Assembly: GCA_000430305.1 (NCBI GenBank)
Contig: ASZZ01000003.1
Span: forward strand, 1-64,000
From: Streptococcus mitis 17/34
GTDB lineage: Bacteria > Bacillota > Bacilli > Lactobacillales > Streptococcaceae
Direction: 5' to 3'
Length of the DNA stretch: 64,000 bases
The notes beneath the pieces were generated by a model. That model saw nothing but the letters and a program-made list of their open reading frames with translations, made no database searches and was not told the DNA's origin. A program made the translations under genes and the position numbers. Position 1 is the first letter of the stretch. Each line of letters begins with the position of its first letter. This document shows positions 8,836 to 17,797 of this stretch, in pieces.

Positions 8836-9752
8836 TGAATCAAGAAGAATTAGCTAAAAAATTACTTTCTCCCTCAAAGAACTCTCGTTTAGAGAAATTA
8901 GGAAAAGGCTTGACCTTTGCCTGTCTGTCTTTGATTGTCATCATTGTGGCTATGATTTTGATTTTCGTAGCCCAAAAAGGCTTGTCGACCTTCTTTGTCA
9001 ATGGAGTGAATATCTTTGATTTCCTCTTTGGCCAAACTTGGAATCCTTCAGGTAAACAATTTGGTGCCCTTCCCATGATTTTGGGTTCCTTTATTGTCAC
9101 AATTCTATCAGCTCTTATCGCAACTCCTTTTGCCATTGGTGCGGCAGTCTTTATGACCGAGGTCTCACCAAAAGGTGCTAGAATCTTGCAACCAGCTATT
9201 GAATTGCTAGTTGGGATTCCTTCAGTTGTGTATGGATTTATTGGTTTGCAGGTCGTAGTTCCCTTTGTCCGCAGTGTCTTTGGTGGAACTGGTTTTGGAA
9301 TCTTGTCAGGGATTTTCGTTCTCTTTGTCATGATTTTACCGACGGTAACCTTTATGACAACTGATAGTTTGCGTGCAGTACCTCGTCACTACCGTGAAGC
9401 TAGTTTGGCTATGGGAGCCACTCGTTGGCAAACTATTTGGCGAGTGACCTTGAAGGCGGCCCGTTCAGGGATTTTCACAGCAGTGGTCTTTGGGATGGCG
9501 CGTGCCTTTGGTGAAGCCTTGGCCATTCAGATGGTGGTCGGAAACTCAGCTGTTGTCCCAACTTCATTGACAACACCTGCTGCGACCTTGACCTCTGTTT
9601 TGACCATGGGTATCGGAAATACTGTTATGGGAACAGTTGATAATAACGTACTCTGGTCACTAGCTTTGGTCTTGCTCTTGATGAGTTTGGCCTTTAACAG
9701 TGTGATTAAATTGATTACGAAAGAAAGAGGAAAGAAAAACTATGCACGCTAA
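8835..9752 (+). CDS. pstC: Phosphate ABC transporter permease PstC
   Basis: 305 residues with six predicted membrane segments, the first at about 25-47. The EAA-type loop REASLAMGATRWQTIWRVTLKAARSG near residue 180 docks the PstB ATPase. It overlaps the pstS stop by one base and pstA by 11 bp. Together with PstA it forms the membrane channel for phosphate. Confidence 0.92.
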   Translation: MNQEELAKKLLSPSKNSRLEKLGKGLTFACLSLIVIIVAMILIFVAQKGLSTFFVNGVNIFDFLFGQTWNPSGKQFGALPMILGSFIVTILSALIATPFAIGAAVFMTEVSPKGARILQPAIELLVGIPSVVYGFIGLQVVVPFVRSVFGGTGFGILSGIFVLFVMILPTVTFMTTDSLRAVPRHYREASLAMGATRWQTIWRVTLKAARSGIFTAVVFGMARAFGEALAIQMVVGNSAVVPTSLTTPAATLTSVLTMGIGNTVMGTVDNNVLWSLALVLLLMSLAFNSVIKLITKERGKKNYAR

Positions 9753-10626
9753 GAAATTAGATAAAATTGCAACAGCTGTCCTCTACTCGATTGCAGGAAT
9801 TATCGTTGCCATCTTGGCATCCTTGATTCTTTATATCTTGGTTCGTGGTTTGCCCCACATCTCTTGGTCTTTCTTGACTGGCAAATCATCTTCTTACCAA
9901 GCAGGTGGAGGGATTGGAATTCAGCTCTATAATTCCTTCTTCCTTTTGGTTATTACCTTGATTATCTCTGTGCCCTTGTCTATGGGGGCTGGGATTTTCC
10001 TAGCCGAATATGCTAAAAAAGGTCCTGTGACAAACTTTGTCAGAACCTGTATTGAAATCTTGTCTTCACTGCCATCTGTGGTTGTGGGTCTCTTTGGTTA
10101 CTTGATCTTTGTAGTTCAGTTTGAGTATGGATTTTCAATCATCTCAGGTGCCTTGGCCTTGACAGTCTTTAACCTGCCTCAGATGACTCGTAATGTTGAG
10201 GACAGCTTGAAACACGTTCACCATACGCAACGTGAGGCTGGTCTGGCTCTTGGAATTTCTCGTTGGGAGACAGTGGTCCATGTGGTCATTCCAGAAGCCC
10301 TTCCAGGCATTGTGACTGGAGTCGTCTTGGCATCTGGTCGAATCTTTGGTGAGGCGGCTGCTTTGATCTATACAGCAGGACAATCCGCTCCAGCTCTAGA
10401 CTGGTCTAACTGGAATATTCTCAGTGTGACCAGCCCAATCTCTATCTTCCGTCAAGCAGAAACCTTGGCTGTCCACATTTGGAAAGTCAATAGTGAAGGT
10501 ACCATTCCAGATGGAACCATCGTATCAGCAGGTTCTGCGGCCGTGCTCCTCATCTTTATCCTCATCTTTAACTTTGGAGCCCGCAAACTTGGAAGCTACC
10601 TACATAAGAAATTAACCGCTGCCTAA
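9742..10626 (+). CDS. pstA: Phosphate ABC transporter permease PstA
   Basis: 294 residues, six membrane segments. The ABC-docking loop is REAGLALGISRWETVVHVVIPEALPG near residue 165, paralogous to the PstC loop. Its ATG lies 11 bp before the end of pstC. GEAAALIYTAG near 210 is characteristic of PstA. Confidence 0.92.
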   Translation: MHAKKLDKIATAVLYSIAGIIVAILASLILYILVRGLPHISWSFLTGKSSSYQAGGGIGIQLYNSFFLLVITLIISVPLSMGAGIFLAEYAKKGPVTNFVRTCIEILSSLPSVVVGLFGYLIFVVQFEYGFSIISGALALTVFNLPQMTRNVEDSLKHVHHTQREAGLALGISRWETVVHVVIPEALPGIVTGVVLASGRIFGEAAALIYTAGQSAPALDWSNWNILSVTSPISIFRQAETLAVHIWKVNSEGTIPDGTIVSAGSAAVLLIFILIFNFGARKLGSYLHKKLTAA

Positions 10627-10636
10627 AGGAGAAGCC

Positions 10637-11440
10637 ATGTCAAAATATAATTGGGATGAAAAGCATATCATCACCTTTCCTGAAGAGAAAGTGGCCCTCT
10701 CTACCAAGGATTTACATGTTTACTACGGTAAAAAAGAATCCATCAAGGGCATCGATATGCAATTTGAAAAAAATAAAATTACTGCCTTAATTGGTCCATC
10801 TGGTTCAGGAAAATCAACCTACCTCCGCAGTCTCAATCGTATGAATGATACTATTGATATTGCCAAGGTCACAGGTCAAATCCTCTATCAAGGAATTGAT
10901 GTTAACCGTCCAGAAATCAATGTTTATGAGATGCGTAAGCACATTGGAATGGTCTTCCAACGACCAAATCCCTTTGCCAAGTCTATCTACCGCAACATCA
11001 CTTTTGCCCATGAACGTGCAGGTGTTAAGGACAAGCAAGTCTTGGATGAAATTGTAGAAACTTCTCTCCGTCAAGCTGCCCTTTGGGACCAGGTCAAAGA
11101 TGATTTGCACAAGTCAGCCTTGACCCTATCAGGTGGTCAGCAGCAACGTCTCTGTATCGCTCGTGCTATCTCTGTTAAACCAGATATTCTCTTGATGGAT
11201 GAGCCAGCGTCAGCCTTGGATCCGATTGCGACAGCTCAGCTGGAAGAAACCATGTTGGAATTGAAGAAAGACTTCACCATCATCATCGTGACCCACAGCA
11301 TGCAGCAGGCTGCGCGTGCTAGTGATTACACAGGATTCTTCTACTTGGGTGACTTGATTGAGTATGATAAGACGTCTAATATTTTCCAAAATGCGAAACT
11401 ACAGTCAACTAATGACTACGTAACAGGACACTTTGGATAG
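10637..11440 (+). CDS. pstB: Phosphate ABC transporter ATPase PstB (first copy)
   Basis: 267 residues. Walker [10 protein letters not shown] at 53-61, Q-loop VFQRPNPFAKS, signature [14 protein letters not shown], Walker B ILLMDEPASALD, and H-loop IIVTHSMQQAARASD with a normal histidine. All catalytic elements are intact. The 20-residue N-terminal extension ahead of the core distinguishes it from the second copy. RBS AAGGAGAAGCC lies 10 bp after pstA. Confidence 0.93.
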   Translation: MSKYNWDEKHIITFPEEKVALSTKDLHVYYGKKESIKGIDMQFEKNKITALIGPSGSGKSTYLRSLNRMNDTIDIAKVTGQILYQGIDVNRPEINVYEMRKHIGMVFQRPNPFAKSIYRNITFAHERAGVKDKQVLDEIVETSLRQAALWDQVKDDLHKSALTLSGGQQQRLCIARAISVKPDILLMDEPASALDPIATAQLEETMLELKKDFTIIIVTHSMQQAARASDYTGFFYLGDLIEYDKTSNIFQNAKLQSTNDYVTGHFG

Positions 11441-11452
11441 AAAGGAAACAGT

Positions 11453-12211
11453 ATGACAGAAGCGATTTTACAGGTATCAGACCTGTCCGTTTACTATAAT
11501 CAAAAAAAGGCCTTGAATAGTGTTTCCCTATCTTTCCAACCTAAGGAAATTACAGCCTTGATTGGTCCATCTGGATCAGGGAAATCAACCCTCCTCAAGG
11601 CTATCAATCGCATGGGGGACCTCAATCCAGAGGTAACCACAACTGGTTCAGTAGTATACAACGGCCACAACATCTACAGTCCACGTACAGATACAGTTGA
11701 ATTGCGTAAGGAAATCGGTATGGTTTTCCAACAACCAAACCCTTTCCCTATGTCCATCTACGAAAATGTTGTCTACGGGCTTCGTATCAATGGAGTGAAG
11801 GACAAGCAAGTTCTAGATGAAGCGGTGGAAAAAGCCTTGCAACGTGCTTCCATCTGGGATGAGGTCAAGGATCGCCTACATGATTCAGCTATCGGGCTTT
11901 CAGGTGGACAACAGCAACGTGTCTGTGTTGCCCGTGTCTTGGCAACCAGTCCTAAAATCATTCTCTTGGATGAACCGACTTCAGCCTTGGACCCTATCTC
12001 TGCTGGGAAGATTGAGGAAACCTTGTATGGGCTAAAAGATAAATACACCATGCTCTTGGTTACACGTTCCATGCAACAAGCCTCTCGTATCTCTGACAAG
12101 ACAGGATTTTTCCTAGATGGAGATTTGATTGAGTTTAACGATACCAAGAAGATGTTCCTCAACCCACAACACAAGGAAACAGAAGATTATATTTCAGGAA
12201 AATTTGGATAA
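11453..12211 (+). CDS. pstB: Phosphate ABC transporter ATPase PstB (second copy, H-loop variant)
   Basis: 252 residues. Walker [10 protein letters not shown] at 38-46, [11 protein letters not shown], signature [14 protein letters not shown] and Walker [13 protein letters not shown] are intact. The H-loop reads [11 protein letters not shown]: Arg (CGT, near 12070) replaces the switch histidine that polarises catalytic water in most ABC ATPases. The adjacent paralogue retains His, so an asymmetric PstB1-PstB2 pair with one weakened site is possible. It starts 12 bp after pstB1. Confidence 0.92.
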   Translation: MTEAILQVSDLSVYYNQKKALNSVSLSFQPKEITALIGPSGSGKSTLLKAINRMGDLNPEVTTTGSVVYNGHNIYSPRTDTVELRKEIGMVFQQPNPFPMSIYENVVYGLRINGVKDKQVLDEAVEKALQRASIWDEVKDRLHDSAIGLSGGQQQRVCVARVLATSPKIILLDEPTSALDPISAGKIEETLYGLKDKYTMLLVTRSMQQASRISDKTGFFLDGDLIEFNDTKKMFLNPQHKETEDYISGKFG

Positions 12212-12219
12212 GGAGATAA

Positions 12220-12876
12220 ATGATGTTACGTTCTCAATTTGAAGAAGATTTAGAGAAATTGCACAACCAGTTCTACGCTATGGGACAAGAAGTGCTATCC
12301 CAAATCAATCGTACAGTGCGTGCCTTTGTTACGCATGACCGTGATTTGGCCAAGGAAGTCATCGAAGACGATGCAGAAGTAAACGAATACGAAGTGAAAT
12401 TGGAGAAAAAATCATTTGAAATGATTGCCCTTCAACAACCCGTTTCTCAAGACTTGCGTACTGTTTTGACAGTCTTGAAGGCTGTATCTGACTTGGAACG
12501 TATGGGTGACCATGCCGTTTCTATTGCCAAAGCGGCAATTCGTATGAAAGGGGAGCAACGCATCCCAGCTGTTGAAGAAGAAATCAAGAGAATGGGTCGC
12601 GATGTCAAGAACTTTGTCGAAGCAGCCCTTGAACTCTATCTCAATGGTTCAGTAGACCAAGCCTATGAAGTAGCAGCCATGGACGAAAAAATCAACCATT
12701 ATTTTGATAGCATTCGTGACTTGGCTACAGAAGAAATCAAGAAAAATCCTGATGCCATTGTTACAGGTCGTGATTATTTCCAAGTGATTGCCTTCTTGGA
12801 ACGCATTGGAGACTATGCCAAGAATATCTGTGAATGGGTTGTTTACTTTGAAACAGGTAAGATTGTCGAACTATAA
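12220..12876 (+). CDS. phoU: Phosphate transport regulator PhoU
   Basis: 218 residues, all-helical with two PhoU repeats. The acidic metal-binding helix motifs are DLERMGDHAVSIAK near residue 90 and ERIGDYAKNICEW near 195. It couples Pst activity to two-component phosphate signalling. Two adjacent ATGs (12220, 12223) follow AAGGAGATAA. It is the last gene of the operon, followed by a strong terminator. Confidence 0.93.
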   Translation: MMLRSQFEEDLEKLHNQFYAMGQEVLSQINRTVRAFVTHDRDLAKEVIEDDAEVNEYEVKLEKKSFEMIALQQPVSQDLRTVLTVLKAVSDLERMGDHAVSIAKAAIRMKGEQRIPAVEEEIKRMGRDVKNFVEAALELYLNGSVDQAYEVAAMDEKINHYFDSIRDLATEEIKKNPDAIVTGRDYFQVIAFLERIGDYAKNICEWVVYFETGKIVEL

Positions 12877-12894
12877 AATAGGTTCAATCTGTAT

Positions 12895-12930
12895 AAAAAG
12901 GAGCTTGAAATCAACTGATAGCTCCTTTTA
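12895..12930 (+). terminator. Terminator of the pst operon
   Basis: AAAAAGGAGCT pairs with AGCTCCTTTT across a 14-nt loop, ending in a short T-rich tail. Confidence 0.8.
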
Positions 12931-12975
12931 TTGAATGAAAAAAATATTTTTAAGATAAAAAATTCAAAAAAACAC

Positions 12976-13004
12976 TTGACAAGTAACTTGGATAGCGTTA
13001 TAAT
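12976..13004 (+). promoter_or_regulatory. Sigma-70-type promoter of the amino-acid-binding protein gene
   Basis: TTGACA at 12976-12981 and TATAAT at 12999-13004 with a 17-bp spacer, a full consensus match. The leader to ATG 13036 is about 25 nt with AGAGG as ribosome binding site. A longer in-frame start at 12931 would lie upstream of this promoter and is rejected. Confidence 0.85.
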
Positions 13005-13035
13005 TATACAAAATCAACAGAGAGGTTGTTTATTT

Positions 13036-13851
13036 ATGAAATCAAAAAAATGGATATTTGTTTTATGTAGTTTTCTTGCAAGTTTCTTCTTAGTAGCTTG
13101 CCAGTCGGGTTCTAATGGTTCTCAGTCAGCTGTTGAAGCCATTAAGCAAAAGGGGAAATTAGTTGTGGCGACCAGTCCTGACTATGCACCCTTTGAGTTC
13201 CAATCATTGGTTGACGGAAAAAATCAGGTTGTCGGTGCGGATATTGACATGGCTCAGGCTATCGCTGATGAACTTGGGGTTAAGTTGGAAATTTCAAGCA
13301 TGAGTTTTGACAATGTCTTGACTAGTCTTCAAACTGGTAAGGCTGATCTAGCTGTTGCGGGAATTAGCGCTACTGACGAGAGAAAAGAAGTCTTTGATTT
13401 TTCAATTCCTTACTATGAAAACAAGATTAGTTTCTTGGTTCGTAAGTCTGATGTAGAAAAATACAAGGATTTAACTAGCCTTGAAAGTGCTAATATTGCA
13501 GCCCAAAAAGGGACTGTTCCAGAAGCTATGGTCAAGGAACAATTACCAAAAGCTCAATTGACTTCTCTAACCAATATGGGTGAAGCAGTTAATGAATTGC
13601 AGGCTGGAAAAGTAGATGCTGTTCACATGGATGAGCCTGTTGCTCTTAGCTACGCTGCTAAAAATGCGGACCTAGCTGTCGCAACTGTCAGCTTGAAGAT
13701 GAAGGACGGCGAAGCAAATGCCGTTGCCCTTAGAAAAAATAGTGCTGATTTGAAAGAAGTGGTGGACAAGGTTATTCAAAAACTCAAGGATGACGGTACC
13801 TACCAAAAATATCTTGAAAAGGCAGCAAGTCTAACAGAAGTTGAACAATAA
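13036..13851 (+). CDS. Polar amino acid ABC transporter substrate-binding lipoprotein
   Basis: 271 residues. The signal peptide ends in LVAC (Cys 22). The mature protein is a type-II periplasmic-binding fold of the SBP_bac_3 family: LVVATSPDYAPFEF near residue 42, VVGADIDMAQAIADELG, and ISATDERKEVFDFSIPYY near 110. It binds a polar amino acid at the cell surface. No permease or ATPase is adjacent; the GlnPQ-type pair at 45.7-47.1 kb lacks its own binding protein. It has its own promoter and terminator. Confidence 0.88.
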   Translation: MKSKKWIFVLCSFLASFFLVACQSGSNGSQSAVEAIKQKGKLVVATSPDYAPFEFQSLVDGKNQVVGADIDMAQAIADELGVKLEISSMSFDNVLTSLQTGKADLAVAGISATDERKEVFDFSIPYYENKISFLVRKSDVEKYKDLTSLESANIAAQKGTVPEAMVKEQLPKAQLTSLTNMGEAVNELQAGKVDAVHMDEPVALSYAAKNADLAVATVSLKMKDGEANAVALRKNSADLKEVVDKVIQKLKDDGTYQKYLEKAASLTEVEQ

Positions 13852-13852
13852 G

Positions 13853-13890
13853 AAAAAAGCAGAGTTGGAAGTCAGTCCAATTCTGCTTTT
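13853..13890. terminator. Bidirectional terminator between convergent genes
   Basis: AAAAGCAGAGTTGGA and TCCAATTCTGCTTTT form a 15-bp stem (one G-U) flanked by A and T runs. It serves the binding-protein gene on the plus strand and the MocR-type gene on the minus strand, whose stop codon lies inside it. Confidence 0.85.
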
Positions 13891-15143
13891 AAATAGTTTA
13901 AAACCTTTTCCAGATTGTCTAGGGACACCTTGGCAAATTGATAAGGGCAGGCATCCAAGTATGCCTCTTCAAAGAAGTCTAAGCCCAGTTGACTGTGCTT
14001 GAGACTGGCGATTTTAGGGTACTGTCTGAGATCAAGTAATAAACCATCGTGTAGGGGATAATGAGGAAGGGGACAAGGTGTTTTGGTTAAACTTTTCTCG
14101 AGTTGTTTTTGGTAGTCTTCTTGATTGGACAAGCGAGCTAGACGGTTTTTCTCAAATAATTGACTGTCAATATAGAGTGACAGGGCCTTTTGCATGATGA
14201 GGTTGCTGTCGTAGTCTAGGATATTTTTGTAGACCACAAAGGCTTCTTTGATAGCATTTGGCAGGATGAGTGCTGTTATCCGCAGGGCTGGAAAGAGACT
14301 GGTTGAGAAGGACTTGATATAAATGACGCGCTCTTCTGTATCCAGATAGTGGAAGGTCTGGCCCTTTTTAGAGTCCAAATCCCCCAAATAGTCGTCCTCT
14401 ACGATATAGACACCATACTTGGCAGCTAAGTCAAGAATAGCTCGTTTGTCCTGCTCAGAATAGGAATGCCCCAGAGGATAGTGAAATCGAGGAATGGTAT
14501 AGAAAAACTTAATCTTTCCTGTCTTGAAATGGCTTTCCAGTTCCTCCAAGTCAATCCCATCAATGCCTCGTTCAATGGTTTGATAGTCTAATCCTTGAGC
14601 AATCAAGAGGCGATTCATCCGATGGTAGGTCGGCTGTTCTACCAAGATTTCCTTGGCTTGGCTAGGGAAGGAAATTTGCGAGAGAATAAAAAGGGCTTGT
14701 TGGGTTCCAGAAGTCAGTACCAGTTGGTCTGCCTTGCAGTAGAGAGCTTGGTCAAAGAGGAGTTTATGAATGGATTGTCTTAAGTCTTCTAATCCTTCTT
14801 GGTTGTCATAGTAGTTGAACAGGTAGTTTTCTCGGCCAATCAAGGTTTCATTGATACAGAGTCGGAAATCGTCATAGGCACTGGCATGTTCGTCAGTGAC
14901 TTCGATTTCTAGATCCTGGTGTTGCCCTTGTTCTAGGACATAGTAACCACTCTGGGGCTTGGCATAGAGGTATTGTTCGTGCCGTAATTCCAGAAGGGCT
15001 CGTTGGATAGTATCCTTGCTACAGTGAAAGTCAAGGCTCAGTTGACGAATAGAAGGCAGGCGGCTACCCGTTGGAAAGCGGCCAGACTCGATACTATTTT
15101 TCAGATAAGCTACGACCTCTTGGTACTTGCTTTGTTTCTTCAT
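13872..15143 (-). CDS. MocR-type GntR regulator with aminotransferase-like domain
   Basis: 423 residues. The N-terminal winged helix of the GntR family covers about 1-75 (SGRFPTGSRLPSIRQLSLDF, then CSKDTIQRALLEL). The rest is a fold-type I aminotransferase-like effector domain (LTSGTQQALF, VEQPTYHRMN, YIVEDDYLGDL). The segment aligning with the family's SFSK-x-L-x-P PLP site reads YIKSFSTSLFPALR, with Thr in place of the Schiff-base lysine. It may therefore bind PLP or an amino acid non-covalently, or use the Lys three positions earlier. It is divergent from alsD (141-bp gap), so alsD is a candidate target by position only. Confidence 0.85.
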   Translation of the reverse strand: MKKQSKYQEVVAYLKNSIESGRFPTGSRLPSIRQLSLDFHCSKDTIQRALLELRHEQYLYAKPQSGYYVLEQGQHQDLEIEVTDEHASAYDDFRLCINETLIGRENYLFNYYDNQEGLEDLRQSIHKLLFDQALYCKADQLVLTSGTQQALFILSQISFPSQAKEILVEQPTYHRMNRLLIAQGLDYQTIERGIDGIDLEELESHFKTGKIKFFYTIPRFHYPLGHSYSEQDKRAILDLAAKYGVYIVEDDYLGDLDSKKGQTFHYLDTEERVIYIKSFSTSLFPALRITALILPNAIKEAFVVYKNILDYDSNLIMQKALSLYIDSQLFEKNRLARLSNQEDYQKQLEKSLTKTPCPLPHYPLHDGLLLDLRQYPKIASLKHSQLGLDFFEEAYLDACPYQFAKVSLDNLEKVLNYLKAELD

Positions 15144-15284
15144 TCCAGACCTCCCTTGATTTTGTTACATTGTACCCTTTTTTTTATTTCTTGGCAATGT
15201 CTAGGGTGTTTCTCTCGTTCACATATAGGGGCAAATGTGGTATACTAAGGAGTAAGATTTACAGAATAACAGACAAGAAAGTGA

Positions 15285-16016
15285 ATGGATAAGAACGTGC
15301 AGGAACCAGTGAAATTATTTCAATACAATACCCTTGGAGCCTTGATGGCTGGCCTTTATGGTGGTACCATGACAGTAGGAGAATTGCTAGAGCATGGTGA
15401 CCTTGGTTTGGGAACTTTGGATTCCATTGATGGAGAATTGATTGTCTTGGATGGCAAGGCTTATCAAGCCAAAGGCTCAGGAGAGCAACCGGAAATTGTA
15501 GAAGTGTCACCAGATGCCCTTATTCCTTACGCTGCAGTGGTACCGCATCAGGCAGAGGTCATTTTCCGCCAGCGGTTTGAGATGACAGACAAGGAATTGG
15601 AAGAGCGAATCGAGTCTTATTATGACGGGGAAAATCTTTTCCGCTCTATCAAGATTCGGGGGGAATTTTCGCATATGCATGTGCGCATGATTCCTAAGTC
15701 GACACCAGATACCAAGTTTGCTGATGTCGCAACCCATCAACCTGAATATAGTCGTGACAATGTAGCAGGAACCATCGTTGGTTTCTGGACGCCAGAGATT
15801 TTTCATGGTGTCAGTGTGGCAGGCTATCATCTGCACTTCATTTCAGATGACTTGACCTTCGGTGGTCATGTCATGGACTTTGTCATCAAGGAAGGGATTA
15901 TTGAGGTGGGAGCGGTTGACCAGTTGGACCAACGTTTCCCAGTACAAGACCGTCAATACTTGTTTGCTAAGTTCAATGTTGACGAGATGAAAAAAGATAT
16001 TGAAAAGGCGGAATAG
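15285..16016 (+). CDS. alsD: Alpha-acetolactate decarboxylase
   Basis: 243 residues of the AlsD/BudA family. FQYNTLGALMAGLYGG near the N-terminus, and the zinc-binding histidines in FSHMHVRMI and VAGYHLHFISDD (near residues 128 and 180). It converts alpha-acetolactate to acetoin, relieving acid stress and draining pyruvate. Promoter TATACT at 15241-15246 follows TG; the ribosome site (AAGAAAGTG) is weak. The next gene starts 10 bp downstream. Confidence 0.92.
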   Translation: MDKNVQEPVKLFQYNTLGALMAGLYGGTMTVGELLEHGDLGLGTLDSIDGELIVLDGKAYQAKGSGEQPEIVEVSPDALIPYAAVVPHQAEVIFRQRFEMTDKELEERIESYYDGENLFRSIKIRGEFSHMHVRMIPKSTPDTKFADVATHQPEYSRDNVAGTIVGFWTPEIFHGVSVAGYHLHFISDDLTFGGHVMDFVIKEGIIEVGAVDQLDQRFPVQDRQYLFAKFNVDEMKKDIEKAE

Positions 16017-16025
16017 GAGAAGAAA

Positions 16026-16778
16026 ATGACCATTCATATTATCATTACCATGGTGTTGTTGCTGGCATTCTTGATAGGGAGCGTTTGGTATACCAAAAAG
16101 AAATACCAGATTAATCTAGCTGTTTTGGGCTTGGGGGCTGTTGCCTTCTTTGTCTCTTCACAGATTTTGGAAAAACTGGTGCATATCTTGGTTTTGCATC
16201 CTCAAAAAGACGGTAGTATTGCCCTCTTGCAAGATCATCCGCTTGTCTATATCATCTATGGCCTAGCCATGGCAGCATTTTTTGAGGAAACAGCTCGTCT
16301 TGTTTTCTTCAAATGGTTGGAGAAAAAGAGAAGTTTGGAAAAGGCAGATGCCTTGGCTTATGGGTTAGGTCATGGTGGCTTGGAGTTGATTTTCCTAGGT
16401 CTTACTAGTTTGCTTAATCTCTACTTCGTTCTCTCAGCAGTTCAAACGCAGGATCCACAGGTCATGCAATTACTGTCTGAAAATATGTTGAAAACTATCC
16501 AGTCGCTATCAGTCTGGCAGATTTATTTGCTTGGTTTTGAGAGAATCTTGGCGCTAGGTTTCCAATTACTCTTGACTGTTTGGGTTTACCAAGCTGTTCG
16601 CCAGAAGAAATGGATTTATCTCTTAGCGGCCTATGGACTACATGCCTTCTTTGACCTGGCACCATCTCTTGTCCAAGTTGGCTGGTTGACCAATCCAGTC
16701 TTGGTTGAAGTTGTCCTAGCACTTGAACTTGTTCTGGTTGCCTATGGAACAAAGGCTATCTTTTGTAAAAAATCATAA
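16026..16778 (+). CDS. YhfC-family putative intramembrane glutamic protease
   Basis: 250 residues with about seven membrane segments. Motifs near the membrane: FFEETARLVFF (paired Glu, near residue 84), GLGHGGLELIFLG (His/Glu, near 118) and LHAFFDLAP (His/Asp, near 205). This is the layout of YhfC/PrsW-like glutamic intramembrane proteases, a CAAX-protease-like clan. The substrate is unknown. It is coupled to alsD by a 10-bp gap with RBS AGGAGAAGAAA, though no functional link is evident. Confidence 0.75.
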   Translation: MTIHIIITMVLLLAFLIGSVWYTKKKYQINLAVLGLGAVAFFVSSQILEKLVHILVLHPQKDGSIALLQDHPLVYIIYGLAMAAFFEETARLVFFKWLEKKRSLEKADALAYGLGHGGLELIFLGLTSLLNLYFVLSAVQTQDPQVMQLLSENMLKTIQSLSVWQIYLLGFERILALGFQLLLTVWVYQAVRQKKWIYLLAAYGLHAFFDLAPSLVQVGWLTNPVLVEVVLALELVLVAYGTKAIFCKKS

Positions 16779-16779
16779 T

Positions 16780-16803
16780 AAAAGGGGGAAACCTCTTTTT
16801 CTT
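16780..16803 (+). terminator. Terminator of the alsD operon
   Basis: AAAAGGGG, loop GAAA, CCTCTTTTT: a short hairpin with a GNRA-type loop and T tail. Confidence 0.65.
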
Positions 16804-16853
16804 ATGCAAAATCCAAACAAGGTCTTTTTAGGGTCGTCAAATGTCTCTAAAAA

Positions 16854-16862
16854 TGGTATAAT
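16854..16862 (+). promoter_or_regulatory. Extended -10 promoter of murB
   Basis: TGGTATAAT at 16854-16862. Unlike the hemW-type promoters, the leader to ATG 16892 is about 23 nt and carries GGAAGAGTG as a ribosome binding site. Confidence 0.7.
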
Positions 16863-16891
16863 GGAATGAATTTTGTAAAAGGAAGAGTGAC

Positions 16892-17797
16892 ATGTCTGTA
16901 AGAGAAAAAATGCTTGAAATCTTAGAAGGAATTGATATCCGTTTTAAGGAACCCTTGCATAGCTATAGTTATACAAAAGTAGGTGGAGAGGCTGATTATC
17001 TGGTCTTTCCACGAAATCGTTTTGAGTTGGCGCGCGTTGTTAAATTTGCCAACCAAGAAAATATCTCTTGGATGGTTCTTGGGAATGCCAGCAACATCAT
17101 CGTTCGTGATGGAGGAATTCGTGGATTTGTCATCTTGTGTGACAAGCTCAATAACGTTTCCGTTGATGGTTATACCATTGAAGCAGAAGCAGGAGCTAAT
17201 TTGATTGAGACAACTCGCATTGCCCTTCGTCATAGTTTGACTGGTTTTGAGTTTGCTTGTGGCATTCCTGGGAGTGTCGGTGGTGCTGTCTTTATGAATG
17301 CGGGTGCCTATGGTGGCGAGATTGCCCACATCTTGCAGTCTTGTAAGGTTTTGACCAAGGATGGAGAAATCGAGACTCTGTCTGCCAAGGACTTGGCTTT
17401 TGGTTACCGCCATTCAGCTATTCAGGAGTCTGGTGCAGTTGTCTTGTCAGCTAAATTTGCCCTAGCTCCAGGAAACCATCAGGTCATCAAGCAAGAAATG
17501 GAACGCTTGACGCATCTACGTGAACTTAAACAACCTTTAGAATACCCATCTTGTGGTTCGGTCTTTAAACGTCCAGTAGGGCATTTTGCAGGTCAATTAA
17601 TTTCAGAAGCCGGCTTGAAAGGCTATCGTATCGGTGGTGTAGAAGTGTCTGAAAAGCACGCAGGATTTATGATCAATGTCGCAGACGGAACGGCTAAAGA
17701 CTACGAGGACTTGATTGAGTCTGTGATTGAAAAAGTCAAGGAACACTCAGGTATTACGCTTGAAAGAGAAGTCCGTATCTTGGGTGAAAGCAAGTAG
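16892..17797 (+). CDS. murB: UDP-N-acetylenolpyruvoylglucosamine reductase MurB
   Basis: 301 residues. FAD-binding motifs [15 protein letters not shown] near residue 28, [16 protein letters not shown] near 70 and [20 protein letters not shown] near 125. [11 protein letters not shown] near 225 contains the catalytic Ser, and EKHAGFMIN lies near 252. It reduces UDP-GlcNAc-enolpyruvate to UDP-MurNAc with NADPH in peptidoglycan precursor synthesis. It precedes potABCD with a 159-nt structured spacer and no clear terminator, so read-through into pot is likely. Confidence 0.95.
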   Translation: MSVREKMLEILEGIDIRFKEPLHSYSYTKVGGEADYLVFPRNRFELARVVKFANQENISWMVLGNASNIIVRDGGIRGFVILCDKLNNVSVDGYTIEAEAGANLIETTRIALRHSLTGFEFACGIPGSVGGAVFMNAGAYGGEIAHILQSCKVLTKDGEIETLSAKDLAFGYRHSAIQESGAVVLSAKFALAPGNHQVIKQEMERLTHLRELKQPLEYPSCGSVFKRPVGHFAGQLISEAGLKGYRIGGVEVSEKHAGFMINVADGTAKDYEDLIESVIEKVKEHSGITLEREVRILGESK

